Shown: positions 18,336 to 26,387 of the stretch, one piece after another
Position numbering within the stretch: the stretch's first letter is position 1
How the letters are laid out: the number at the start of each line of letters is the position of its first letter
Origin: Aliiroseovarius marinus
Lineage (GTDB): Bacteria; Pseudomonadota; Alphaproteobacteria; Rhodobacterales; Rhodobacteraceae
DNA: 64,000 bases
Assembly (NCBI RefSeq): GCF_004360145.1
Contig: NZ_ML178712.1
Span: 414,179-478,178, forward strand
Direction: 5' to 3'
The notes under the pieces: generated by a model
What the model was told of the DNA's origin: nothing
Databases searched by the model: none
Seen by the model: the letters and a program-made list of their open reading frames with translations, nothing else
Program-made: the position numbers and the translations under genes

Positions 18336-19598
18336 TCAGACAACCAGCTGTTTGTCTACAATCCGCGTGGGCGTGGCGGTGATCAGCGCGCCCTCTTCCT
18401 GCGGGGTGGTAAAGATCACCTCGGCGAAATGGGCGGTGCGGCCCATCGTCGGGTTCTCCATCAAGATCTGATGTTCCTGCCCGACTTGTGCTTCCAGATG
18501 CCGTTGCACCTGAGCATCCCCCGCCGCCCGCAGACGCGCCGCACGGACCTTGATCACGTTGCCATCCACGGTGTTCGGGATTTTCGCCGCCGGCGTGCCT
18601 TCGCGTTTCGAGTACGGGAAGACGTGCAGCCATGTCAGGTCGCAGTCCTCGACCAGCTTCACGCTGTTCTCAAAATGCGCGTCGGTCTCGGTCGGGAAGC
18701 CCGCGATGATGTCGGCGCCAAAGGTGATGCCGGGGCGCAGCTTGCGGGCCTCTTCACAGAAGGCAATCGCATCGTCGCGCAGGTGGCGCCGCTTCATCCG
18801 CTTCAGAATCAGGTCGTCCCCGTGCTGAAGGCTGAGGTGAAGATGCGGCATCAGGCGCGGTTCGGACGCGATGGCCAGCATCAAGTTCTCATCCGCCTCA
18901 ATCGAATCGATTGAACTGATGCGCAGGCGTGGCAGATCCGGCACCAGACGCAGGATCCGCATGACCAGATCACCCAAGCGCGGCTCTCCGGGCAGGTCGG
19001 CGCCCCAGCTGGTCAGATCCACGCCGGTCAAGACGACCTCGTTGAACCCACGATCCACAAGGCGTTTGATCTGGTCGACCACAACGCCCGCGGGCACAGA
19101 CCGGGAATTTCCGCGGCCATAAGGAATGATGCAGAAGGTGCAGCGGTGATCGCAGCCGTTCTGAACCTGCACATAGGCGCGCGACCGGGTGCCGAACCCG
19201 TCGATCAGGTGGCTGGCGGTTTCGGTCACGGACATGATGTCATTGACCTGCACGCGCTCGGTGTCACCGATCAGGTCGGGGGCAAGGCCCGCCCATGTTT
19301 CGGGCGACATCTTTTCGTGGTTGCCGATAACTGCGTCGACCTCGTCCATGTTGGCAAAGGTCTCGGGCTCGGTCTGGGCCGCACAGCCGGTGACGATCAC
19401 CTTGGCGTCCGGGTTCTCGCGCCGTAGCTTGCGGATTTCCTGACGGGCTTTGCGCACGGCCTCGGCGGTCACGGCGCAGGTGTTCACCACCACAGCGCCC
19501 TCCACTCCCGCCTCATCGGCCAGACGTTTCATCGCCTCGGTCTCATAGGCGTTCAGGCGACAGCCAAGCGTCGCGAAAATCGGGGGTTTCGCGCCCAT
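18336..19598 (-). CDS. mtaB: tRNA (ms2t6A37) methylthiotransferase
   Basis: 420-residue radical-SAM enzyme that adds a methylthio group to t6A at position 37 of tRNAs reading ANN codons. The N-terminal domain (LGCRLNAYETEAM, NTCAVTAEA, TGCAAQ) supplies the three cysteines of the auxiliary cluster. The radical-SAM motif is CDHRCTFC. A C-terminal TRAM-like domain follows. It starts two bases after the dapF stop, so the two are cotranscribed. Confidence 0.93.
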   Translation of the reverse strand: MGAKPPIFATLGCRLNAYETEAMKRLADEAGVEGAVVVNTCAVTAEAVRKARQEIRKLRRENPDAKVIVTGCAAQTEPETFANMDEVDAVIGNHEKMSPETWAGLAPDLIGDTERVQVNDIMSVTETASHLIDGFGTRSRAYVQVQNGCDHRCTFCIIPYGRGNSRSVPAGVVVDQIKRLVDRGFNEVVLTGVDLTSWGADLPGEPRLGDLVMRILRLVPDLPRLRISSIDSIEADENLMLAIASEPRLMPHLHLSLQHGDDLILKRMKRRHLRDDAIAFCEEARKLRPGITFGADIIAGFPTETDAHFENSVKLVEDCDLTWLHVFPYSKREGTPAAKIPNTVDGNVIKVRAARLRAAGDAQVQRHLEAQVGQEHQILMENPTMGRTAHFAEVIFTTPQEEGALITATPTRIVDKQLVV

Positions 19599-19599
19599 C

Positions 19600-20436
19600 T
19601 TACAGACCCTTCAGGAAGGCTTGCGTCAGCTGGCCACTATATACAAAAGCGGTGGGGCCGGTCATCCAGACGCCATCCTCGCGCCAATCCAAGGTCAGCC
19701 AGCCGCCATCCAGCTCCATCCGCACGCGCTTGTCGGTCAGACCGCGCTGATGAGCGGCAACGGCCGTCGCACAAGCGCCCGAGCCGCAGGCCAGAGTGAT
19801 CCCCGTGCCACGCTCCCAGACGCGCATGCGAATCTCGTTCCGCGACCGGATTTCGGCGAATTCAACATTGGTGGCTTCGGGAAACAGCGGGTCAGTTTCA
19901 AAGCCCGGCCCGATCCCGGCAACATCGACGGTTTCGGCATCCTCCACAAAGAACACGCAATGCGGATTGCCCATGCCGACGGCGACGGGATCGCCCTCCA
20001 GCGGCAGGTGCTGCAGATCCACGTCCTGCGACAAAGGCACTTCCTGCCATGTCAGCTGAGGCTGTCCCATGTTCACGGCAACCAGATCTCCGTCAGCGCG
20101 TGCTTCAAGCACGCCACGCGAAGTGCGGATGGTCAGGGCATCCTTGCCCGTCTGATCCATCATATAGCGCGCCACGCAACGGGTCGCGTTCCCACATGCG
20201 CCCGCACGGCTGCCATCGGCGTTCCAGAAATCCAGATCAATATCCGCCACGTCCGAGCTGCGAATCTCAGCCAGCTGATCAAAGCCAACGCCGCGATTGC
20301 GATCGCCCAACCCAGCGGCCAGATCTCGAGTCACAACAGCATCGCGCCCCCGTGAATCAATCATCACGAAGTCATTGCCCGCCCCATGCCATTTCATGAA
20401 CTCAAGGCCATTCATATGTGTCTGCGCATCTGCCAT
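19600..20436 (-). CDS. dapF: Diaminopimelate epimerase
   Basis: About 278 residues. It interconverts LL- and meso-diaminopimelate for lysine and peptidoglycan synthesis. The two catalytic cysteines are in GACGNATRC and in [10 protein letters not shown], and the N-terminus has the family start [17 protein letters not shown] 20436 ([10 protein letters not shown]) is chosen; ATG 20415 is equally close to the conserved region, and neither has a strong ribosome-binding site. A longer GTG start at 20541 would run into the tRNA-Lys promoter and is not supported. Confidence 0.93.
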   Translation of the reverse strand: MADAQTHMNGLEFMKWHGAGNDFVMIDSRGRDAVVTRDLAAGLGDRNRGVGFDQLAEIRSSDVADIDLDFWNADGSRAGACGNATRCVARYMMDQTGKDALTIRTSRGVLEARADGDLVAVNMGQPQLTWQEVPLSQDVDLQHLPLEGDPVAVGMGNPHCVFFVEDAETVDVAGIGPGFETDPLFPEATNVEFAEIRSRNEIRMRVWERGTGITLACGSGACATAVAAHQRGLTDKRVRMELDGGWLTLDWREDGVWMTGPTAFVYSGQLTQAFLKGL

Positions 20437-20546
20437 GAGCCGCGATATAAGCCCTTGGCAAAACTTTTGCCAGAGATCGTGCAGATTCATTCGAAAATGG
20501 GGTTGACCCCACCCGCCACTCCCTTTAGTCACCGCGCTCACAGAGT

Positions 20547-20622
20547 GGGCCGTTAGCTCAGTTGGTAGAGCAACTGACTTTTAATCAGTGGGTCGAAGGT
20601 TCGAATCCTTCACGGCTCACCA
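20547..20622 (+). tRNA. tRNA-Lys (anticodon TTT)
   Basis: 76-nt cloverleaf with encoded CCA: acceptor GGGCCGT with ACGGCTC, D arm TAGCTCAGTTGGTAGAGCA, anticodon stem ACTGA/TCAGT around loop CTTTTAA (anticodon TTT), and T arm GAAGG TTCGAAT CCTTC. Its 3' half is the attachment site of the downstream genomic island. Confidence 0.97.
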
Positions 20623-20624
20623 CT
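20571..20624 (+). repeat. Attachment site (left), 3' half of tRNA-Lys
   Basis: 54 bp covering the anticodon arm to just past CCA of tRNA-Lys. It is repeated without mismatch at 36351-36404; the bases just outside differ on both sides (G versus T before, G versus T after). It marks the left boundary of a 15,780-bp integrated element. Confidence 0.95.
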
Positions 20625-20686
20625 GAACCTCCCTAAAATCAATGGGTTACACCGACCTCCTCGGGGAAATTCGTAGTCCATGCGCA

Positions 20687-20709
20687 AACTTTCCGGAGTA
20701 TTTCCGGAT
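20687..20709 (+). repeat. Putative integrase arm-type site, left
   Basis: 23 bp made of two TTTCCGGA-type words 10 bp apart. It matches 36204-36226 at 22 of 23 positions in the same orientation. It lies 63 bp inside the left attachment repeat. Confidence 0.7.
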
Positions 20710-21027
20710 GAATCGCGCGACACTTCTCTGCCCCATCAATGCTCGCGCTCAGATTCGTCGGAAGCGGCAAGACGCGCCCTAGCGTATCGGAAATACGGAA
20801 TCCCAAGATCGAGCCGGGGATCGCGCGATTCTCAATTCACTTGGAGCCAGCATCGACTGAACGTTTATCCGTCTATGGGGGGGAGGTGTCGACCCGCCCA
20901 TGGGAGTCCCATGGATTCTTGTACCTCCCCAACACGACGAGCAGTCGGAGCAGATTTTGCCGAAGTGCGCAGAGCAATCACTGCCTACCCATCTTCTGAA
21001 CATAGTTTTCTGAGATTGTCTTGATTG

Positions 21028-21144
21028 TTAGACTGGAGCTTTAATCGACCCTGCGGCTCGACTGCTGCGCGCCGCCTCCAGCGGCGAGCGCAGCTCAGTC
21101 CTCAAGTCTGCTCGGCTTTCGTTCTTCGAACAGCTCCAGTCTAA
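21028..21144. repeat. Structured inverted-repeat element
   Basis: TTAGACTGGAGCT (21028-21040) and its exact inverse (21132-21144) enclose 91 bp. That interval contains an internal hairpin with arms CTGCGC...GCCGC and GCGGC...GCGCAG. It could be an untranslated RNA, a regulatory structure or the remnant of a small element. Confidence 0.45.
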
Positions 21145-21561
21145 ACTCATCTGCTCGGAAAAGTCAATACATCTGGACTCATTTCGGAGGAATCGCACAA
21201 CATGTTGTGGAATGGGCACGTATAAAAGTTAGCCAGCTTGACCGCCCGCGTTTCCACCCCCGCCCATTGGCCAATGGAGATCTGTTACGCACATCCCCCC
21301 ACTGGCCCTTACAGGAGTAACCGCGCAGAAAGACCCCTAGTTGGCCATCGAGCTTGCTCCTACCGCACGAAACAACAACCGCCTTGCTCGGCCCCACACT
21401 GGCCTTCGCGGATATCCGGCTCGCCGAAAAACCACCCTGGCCCTTCTGTCGCAAAGTCAGCCAGCCCCTCCACCTGGCCTTAGGCGCTGGGCATTCAGTT
21501 GGCACCCTGTCGCCCCATACTGGCCCAAACAGGGGAAGGTTGCCTTGGTCCAACCCTGAGT

Positions 21562-21594
21562 GCGCCCGCCTCCCCCTTACGGGGGCGGGCGCGC
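21562..21594. terminator. Strong GC-rich hairpin
   Basis: Stem of about 13 bp (GCGCCCGCC-T-CCCCC with GGGGG-CGGGCGCGC) with a TTAC loop and no T tract on either strand. It lies about 115 bp upstream of the VasI-like gene and could insulate it from read-through. Confidence 0.4.
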
Positions 21595-21709
21595 CACCAA
21601 CCATTCATCCTGTCGGGGGTAATGGCGGTAGGGTAGATATGGGCATGGACAACTCCCCTTTGACGGGTTTACTTGCACCTATTGGTTAAACGGATTGAGA
21701 GGAATTCCG

Positions 21710-22330
21710 ATGAAACGATGGGCCCTTGCCATTACCCTTCTAACCGCCAGCTTCGCCCATGCTGAAACCGCTCTCGATAGCTGTGCCACGATTGACGCTG
21801 ACATAGACCGTTTAGCCTGCTACGACGAGGCTTCGGGTCGGACAGCGAAAACAACCACTCCCCTCGCATCGGACGATACGGGCAAATGGAACGTCAACGT
21901 TAAGACCTCAAAGTTTGAAGACACGACTGATGTTTACCTATCGCTGAAATCCAACGACAACGTTGCCTGTCGAAGCTACTCGACCCCGGCCCCTGTTCAG
22001 CTCTGGATCCGCTGCCTTGAGAACACGACATCACTTTTCATCGCTACCGACAATTGCCACCTAGCCAGCCGTGTAAGTGGATATGGCGACGTTGATATGA
22101 GAACCGACAGTGACAAAACCCGCACTGTTAGCATGGACGCCAGCACGGACAACCGAGCCCTCGGCATTTGGAGCGGGAATCGGGCAATACCCGCCGCGAT
22201 ACGCCTGTTTGAGAAAGACACGCTACTGGTCCGCTTCACGCCCTACAACCAAAGCCCAGTCACAGCTGAGTTCGACATCTCTGGCATTGAGAACGCGATC
22301 AAGCCCCTGCGCGAAGCCTGCGACTGGTAA
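21710..22330 (+). CDS. Exported VasI/TagO-like protein
   Basis: 206 residues with a signal peptide (MKRWALAITLLTASFAHA). The mature N-terminus DSCATIDADIDRLACYDEASG has the C...DxxRLxCYD signature seen in type VI secretion-associated VasI/TagO proteins and in related phage-region proteins. The rest is beta-rich with a WNV..KTSKFEDTTDVYLSL block, also as in that family. No other T6SS gene is near, so it is an orphan of unknown role in the island. ATG 21710 has GAGAGGA upstream. Confidence 0.65.
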   Translation: MKRWALAITLLTASFAHAETALDSCATIDADIDRLACYDEASGRTAKTTTPLASDDTGKWNVNVKTSKFEDTTDVYLSLKSNDNVACRSYSTPAPVQLWIRCLENTTSLFIATDNCHLASRVSGYGDVDMRTDSDKTRTVSMDASTDNRALGIWSGNRAIPAAIRLFEKDTLLVRFTPYNQSPVTAEFDISGIENAIKPLREACDW

Positions 22331-22445
22331 GCGCACCGCTGGGCCCCTGCTTAACGACCTCTCCTGCTATCCACAGCCTTGCTGGACGAACTCCTACGAT
22401 CTTTGGGTTAACCTTAGCCCATTCAAGAGAACCAGGGAGATATGC

Positions 22446-22886
22446 ATGGCAAAGGCTGATTGGAGCAAACGGCAGGCATTTGCTGAAGCATATGTACGCT
22501 GTGGAAATGCGTCTCAGGCTGCGCGGGTCGCCGGGGTGCCTGCGGCTTCGGCTCACAGCATGGGCTATAAATGGCTGCGCGACGTGGCCGTGGCTGACCT
22601 GATCCGCACAGCCATGAACGACCAGCTAAAAACCCTTGGCCCTGCCGCCGTCAATGTGGTGCGCGAAGTCATGCTGTCAGAAAGCTCCCCTGCAAACGTC
22701 AGGCTGCAGGCTGCACGTGACATCCTTGATCGGTTGGGGTGGGTGGCCCCCAAGCGCCCAGAGGCCGTACAGGGGCCTCAGCGGCGCGAACTGGTGGAGC
22801 TGTCGCGGTATGAGCTTGAAACCCTGGCCTCGGGCAATCCTGACGTGATGCTCGATGAGGCCTCGCTGGAATCCATGCTGACCTAG
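22446..22886 (+). CDS. Terminase small subunit-like DNA-binding protein
   Basis: 146 residues. The N-terminal helix-turn-helix reads FAEAYVRCGNASQAARVAGVP, the pattern of phage terminase small subunits (Terminase_2 type). It is followed by helices (LIRTAMNDQLKTLGPAAVNVVREVML...RLQAARDILDRLGW) that fit an oligomerisation domain. No large terminase subunit, portal or capsid gene is present in the island. GGGAGA precedes the chosen ATG. In known satellites a TerS homologue directs packaging of the element; that role here is inference. Confidence 0.7.
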   Translation: MAKADWSKRQAFAEAYVRCGNASQAARVAGVPAASAHSMGYKWLRDVAVADLIRTAMNDQLKTLGPAAVNVVREVMLSESSPANVRLQAARDILDRLGWVAPKRPEAVQGPQRRELVELSRYELETLASGNPDVMLDEASLESMLT

Positions 22887-22911
22887 GCAATCCGAGTACC
22901 CGTGACGCAAA

Positions 22912-22940
22912 GAGCCGCCCAGAGGGTATCTGAGCGGCTC
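22912..22940. terminator. Hairpin between convergent genes
   Basis: GAGCCGC (22912-22918) pairs with GCGGCTC (22934-22940), with further pairing inside. It lies between the convergent TerS-like gene and small HTH gene. There is no T tract, so termination is likely but not certain. Confidence 0.45.
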
Positions 22941-22967
22941 GCGAGGGATCGGTTTGAATGGTTCGGG

Positions 22968-23216
22968 TTATCCCCCTTGGCGCACAGCCGAGGCTTCCTG
23001 CATCTTCATCTCAGCGTACTCCAAGGCTTCGCTTACCCTGTGCACGGCCTTCTTATTGGGGTGCCAAACGGCGAGCGGCCAGGTCCGAATGGTGCGCGCG
23101 GAAATGGGGAAGTAGCGACGCGTGATGATCTGGGCCAGGGTTCCACGATCTGCGAACTCTGGAAGCGTCGCTCCGCAGGTACAGATTTCGTTGGGAGTGT
23201 CGGCGGGACGAGGCAT
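22968..23216 (-). CDS. Small helix-turn-helix (AlpA/excisionase-like) protein
   Basis: 82 residues. The segment TLAQIITRRYFPISARTIRTWPLAVWHPNKKAVHRVSEALEYA has the shape of the MerR-like winged HTH found in AlpA or excisionase-like proteins, with SARTIRTWPL as the recognition region. GGAG lies six bases before the ATG on the minus strand. It is convergent with the TerS-like gene. It may regulate the integrase or excision; this is inferred from size and context. Confidence 0.6.
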   Translation of the reverse strand: MPRPADTPNEICTCGATLPEFADRGTLAQIITRRYFPISARTIRTWPLAVWHPNKKAVHRVSEALEYAEMKMQEASAVRQGG

Positions 23217-23356
23217 ATTTGGGCTCCTTTCAAGTTATCTGAGCCCATCTTGGCCTGATCGGCGAAACCCGGTCGTCCCGGTTGACGATCTTTTTTTTGA
23301 TTATCTGCAATCTTTCACCGGACCGACGTTTCACCGAATTGTGACCGTATAATGTG

Positions 23357-23387
23357 TTGACCTTCCCCCGGGGGAAGCTGGCTGTTG
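23357..23387 (+). promoter_or_regulatory. CueR-type promoter/operator 1
   Basis: TTGACC (23357-23362), then a 19-bp spacer holding the dyad TTCCCCCGGGGGAA, then a weak -10 region (23382-23387). The long spacer and CCTTCC...GGAAG dyad are the hallmark of MerR/CueR-activated promoters. It drives the operon starting with the L,D-transpeptidase at 23439. Confidence 0.8.
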
Positions 23388-23438
23388 CATCAAAACGAAG
23401 CACACGTTCCTTCGACGAGGCAGCCAAGTGAGGGGCAC

Positions 23439-24008
23439 ATGAACTTACACACATCCAGAAGACGTTTTCTTTCGGGACTGGCGGCAGGTTGCGCCTTTCC
23501 TGCGCCAATGCTTCTTGCGCAGTCGGAACAGGTGGAAACGAAAACGGAACGCAACATTTCCTCGTTCCGCATGCACCGCTGGCAAGACCATTTCGATAGC
23601 CTGAAAAACGGGGTGATCCTGTCGGACACGACGTCGCGCATGCTGCAGTACTGGTCCGAAGATGGGACGGTTGCAAAGATCTATCCAACCAGTGTGCCGT
23701 TAAGTGATGATCTGACGCGGCTTGGATACACGCGCGTGGTGCGCAAGGTAGACGGACCGTCATGGCGGCCCACGCCCTCGATGAAGAAACGCAACCCGGA
23801 ATGGCCAGACTATGTTGGCCCCGGGCCGGAAAACCCCTTGGGGACACATGCCCTTTATCTCAGTTGGCAATACTATCGGATCCACGGCACCAACGACACG
23901 CGCAAGATCGGGCGACGATCCTCGAACGGCTGCATCGGGCTTTACAACGGGCAGATCGCTGAATTGTTCGCATTTGCGAAGGTTGGCACACAGGTCAAGC
24001 TGATCTGA
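23439..24008 (+). CDS. L,D-transpeptidase (YkuD domain), exported
   Basis: 189 residues with a Tat-type N-terminus (SRRRFLSGLAAG). The YkuD catalytic region shows GTHALYLSW, then YRIHGTN, then RRSSNGCIGLYN, which contains the catalytic Cys; the usual CIR is CIG here. It would cross-link peptidoglycan or attach lipoproteins in the periplasm. It is the first gene behind the first CueR-type promoter, and so probably helps envelope integrity under copper stress. GAGGGG precedes ATG 23439. Confidence 0.85.
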   Translation: MNLHTSRRRFLSGLAAGCAFPAPMLLAQSEQVETKTERNISSFRMHRWQDHFDSLKNGVILSDTTSRMLQYWSEDGTVAKIYPTSVPLSDDLTRLGYTRVVRKVDGPSWRPTPSMKKRNPEWPDYVGPGPENPLGTHALYLSWQYYRIHGTNDTRKIGRRSSNGCIGLYNGQIAELFAFAKVGTQVKLI

Positions 24009-24031
24009 CCTGCAAGGAAAGAGTATAGATA

Positions 24032-24466
24032 ATGACCATCAAGACGTGGAGCCTGATCGGAATCGCGGCCCTCATCGTTACCTTTCTTCTGACGCGTGGA
24101 GGACCGAATGACGTCGCGGACCCCGTGGCAGAGATTGCAGCGGGCGCACCGATGGTGACAGTGCAGTTACCCGCCGCGCTAAGCGCAACGGCAACGATGG
24201 GAAAGCGCGGATTCGACGCCGTGTGCGCAGACTGCCACGGGACCGATGCGGCGGGGCAGCAGGGCATCGCACCGCCGCTTGTGCACAAGATCTATGAACC
24301 CAGTCATCATGCGGACATGGCTTTTGTGCTGGCGGTGCAAAGAGGTGTACCCGCGCATCATTGGGGCTTCGGCAACATGCCGCCGGTCGACGGCTTGACC
24401 CGGGCCGATGTTGCGAACATCATTGCATACGTCAGAGAACTGCAACGCGAGAACGGGATCAACTGA
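24032..24466 (+). CDS. Membrane-anchored c-type cytochrome
   Basis: 144 residues with an N-terminal membrane helix (WSLIGIAALIVTFLL), a single heme motif CADCHG near residue 70, and a methionine ligand candidate in FGNMPPVDGLT. It has class I cytochrome c form. AAGGAAA precedes the ATG. It lies 23 bp after the L,D-transpeptidase, in the copper operon, and probably carries electrons for the multicopper oxidase system. Confidence 0.85.
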   Translation: MTIKTWSLIGIAALIVTFLLTRGGPNDVADPVAEIAAGAPMVTVQLPAALSATATMGKRGFDAVCADCHGTDAAGQQGIAPPLVHKIYEPSHHADMAFVLAVQRGVPAHHWGFGNMPPVDGLTRADVANIIAYVRELQRENGIN

Positions 24467-24469
24467 ACG

Positions 24470-24808
24470 GTGTTTGAGGGAATGCGCAGATGGGTCGGGC
24501 CTATGTTCGTCGCGGTCGGCATTTTTGTCGCCAGCCTGCTTTTGTCAGGTGGTGTTGCGGAAGCACATGGCAAACATGCGCCTTCCGAAACAGCGATTAC
24601 CGCGCAGTCGGACGCCGTTTATTTCGCAGCAGACAATCAGGGGCAGTGCTTTGGTGGTGCCTTCTGTTCTGGCCCTGCCATCGTCCAGCATAACTTTGTG
24701 CCAGCAAGCGCAAGTGCACAACGCGAGCGCTATGCGCTACCTGTAAAAATTATGGGTCTTCCCGTTATATCGGGATTTGATCCACCACCTCCCCGCTTCC
24801 TGATTTGA
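24470..24808 (+). CDS. Small exported protein of unknown function
   Basis: 112 residues from a GTG three bases after the cytochrome stop; an ATG at 24482 is an alternative. A hydrophobic signal segment (VAVGIFVASLLLSGGVAEA) is followed by HGKHAPSE, two cysteines in QCFGGAFC and a C-terminal FDPPPPR. The His/Cys content and location suggest copper binding in the periplasm. No family recognised. Confidence 0.6.
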   Translation: MFEGMRRWVGPMFVAVGIFVASLLLSGGVAEAHGKHAPSETAITAQSDAVYFAADNQGQCFGGAFCSGPAIVQHNFVPASASAQRERYALPVKIMGLPVISGFDPPPPRFLI

Positions 24809-24859
24809 TATCTTCCGCGCGCCGATGGCGTTGAGAAACACTTCAATCAGGAAAATCCG

Positions 24860-25474
24860 ATGAAAACCAAAAAACTACTCGTGGGCGCGATGGCTGCGTC
24901 CGTACTTGCCGTGGCAAGCCAGTCCGTTCTCGCTCATGGGGGTGCCACGGGCATCGTCAAGGAACGCATGGATGGCATGGGCGTCATGAAAGAGGCCATG
25001 AAGGTTCTGACGCCGATGATGCAAGGCAAGGTCGATTACGACGCCGACGTGGTGCGTGATCGTGCAGGCGACATCAGCCAACATGCCGGAACGACCATGA
25101 CGAAGCTGTTCCCCGAGGGCAGCACGGATGCCCCATCCGAGGCGAAGCTTGAAATTTGGCAGGACTGGGAGAATTTTGCTGCGCTGGCCGAGCAATTGCG
25201 TGTGATGGCTGACGGGCTGGCAGCGGCGTCCGACAACGGGTTGATGATGGCCGGGAACGCACCTGCCGGTAGTGGCATGATGACGGGCCAAGGGGGCACC
25301 ATGATGGGCAGTGGCATGATGGGTGGCCAAGGCGCAGGTATGATGGGAACCGGCATGATGGCCGGACAAGGCGCAGGCATGATGGACTTCGCCGATATGC
25401 CCGCCGATGGCGTCTTTACCATGATGGGTCAGGTTTGTTCTGCTTGCCACACCCGTTTCCGGGCCGAGAAATAG
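24860..25474 (+). CDS. Cytochrome c'-type protein with methionine-rich insertion
   Basis: 204 residues with a signal peptide ending near VLAHG. Helical regions typical of cytochrome c' (KERMDGMGVMKEAMKVLTPM; WENFAALAEQLRVMADGLA) come before the C-terminal heme motif CSACHTRF (residues 193-200). Between the third helix and the heme, residues about 129-175 form a Gly/Met-rich block of GMM repeats, not part of the normal family. Such Met clusters bind Cu(I) in other periplasmic copper proteins; this is inferred here. Confidence 0.85.
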   Translation: MKTKKLLVGAMAASVLAVASQSVLAHGGATGIVKERMDGMGVMKEAMKVLTPMMQGKVDYDADVVRDRAGDISQHAGTTMTKLFPEGSTDAPSEAKLEIWQDWENFAALAEQLRVMADGLAAASDNGLMMAGNAPAGSGMMTGQGGTMMGSGMMGGQGAGMMGTGMMAGQGAGMMDFADMPADGVFTMMGQVCSACHTRFRAEK

Positions 25475-25483
25475 GCCGAGAAG

Positions 25484-26383
25484 ATGCGCAAAATCTATCG
25501 TCTGGGATTGGCTGGGGCCGTAGTAGCCTCGGTCAGCCTCTCGGCGCTCATCGCTTGGCCGATTGGTCAGCCTCCTACGCCCATTTCGCTGCAAGGCAAT
25601 GTAGAACGCGGCGCGTATCTTGCGCGTGCGTCCGGGTGTATTGCGTGCCACACGGATATCACTGGCGGAGGTGCGCCCCTAGCCGGGGGGCTGCGCCTTG
25701 AGACACCGTTCGGGTCGCTGTATTCCCCGAACCTAACCACCGACCCCGAACATGGGATCGGCGGTTGGACGCAGGCTCAGTTTGCCCGTGCTGTGCGCGA
25801 AGGGGTCTCGCCCGAGGGGTACGCCTATTACCCGGCCTTTACCTACCCGTTCTATGCGAATTTCACGGATCAAGAGATCGCCGACCTCTGGGCTGCGTTC
25901 CAGACAGTACCCCCCGTCGCCACGCCTTCGCGTGCGCCCGAAATGCAGTTTCCTGTCAACCAGCGTTGGGGCTTGAAGCTGTGGCGTGCGGCCTATCTTG
26001 AACCACCCCGAACCGAGCCCGTGGCTGGCAAAGGCGAGATCTGGAACCGTGGCCGCGAACTGGTCGAAGGCGCCACCCATTGCGCCGCCTGCCATACCGG
26101 GCGGAACTTCGCAGGGGCCCGCAACTCGGATACCGAGCATTTTAAAGGAAGCGACAGCTTGCCGGGTGGCGAGAAAGCACCCGCGATTGATCACGAAACT
26201 CTGATCAAAAGGGGATGGGATGTGGCAAGCCTTGCTTACGCGCTGCGCACCGGCATCACGCCCGAGGGCGACGCCTTTGGAGGGACGATGGGTGAGGTCG
26301 TACTGTATGGCACCAGCTTCCTGACCGAAGCAGACCGTACAGCCATCGCGACATATCTGATGGATGAACACGAGGGTGGATAG
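25484..26383 (+). CDS. Diheme c-type cytochrome
   Basis: 299 residues with an N-terminal signal or anchor and two heme motifs, CIACH (near residue 52) and CAACH (near residue 199). The two class I cytochrome domains resemble the cytochrome subunits of sugar or alcohol dehydrogenases (SPNLTTDPEHGIGGW, YYPAFTYPFYANFTDQEIADLWA). It starts 9 bp after the cytochrome c' gene and ends 4 bp before the multicopper oxidase gene, suggesting electron exchange with the oxidase. Confidence 0.88.
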   Translation: MRKIYRLGLAGAVVASVSLSALIAWPIGQPPTPISLQGNVERGAYLARASGCIACHTDITGGGAPLAGGLRLETPFGSLYSPNLTTDPEHGIGGWTQAQFARAVREGVSPEGYAYYPAFTYPFYANFTDQEIADLWAAFQTVPPVATPSRAPEMQFPVNQRWGLKLWRAAYLEPPRTEPVAGKGEIWNRGRELVEGATHCAACHTGRNFAGARNSDTEHFKGSDSLPGGEKAPAIDHETLIKRGWDVASLAYALRTGITPEGDAFGGTMGEVVLYGTSFLTEADRTAIATYLMDEHEGG

Positions 26384-26387
26384 GCGA

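Larger units (their letters stand above)
20625..21709. other. Gene-free left end of the island
   Basis: About 1.1 kb with no convincing gene; the short open frames lack ribosome-binding sites and family features. It contains an integrase arm-type site (20687-20709), a 13-bp inverted repeat enclosing a nested hairpin (21028-21144), a tract of loosely repeated CACTGGCC-like words (21261-21530) and a strong GC-rich hairpin (21562-21594). Confidence 0.6.

Noticed and set aside
20680-21024. Frames on both strands in the left island end
   Set aside because: No ribosome-binding sites, odd composition, and overlap with the arm-type site.
23439-24008. Assigning the L,D-transpeptidase to a separate cell-wall operon
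   Set aside because: It sits directly behind a CueR-type promoter and 23 bp from the next copper-operon gene.
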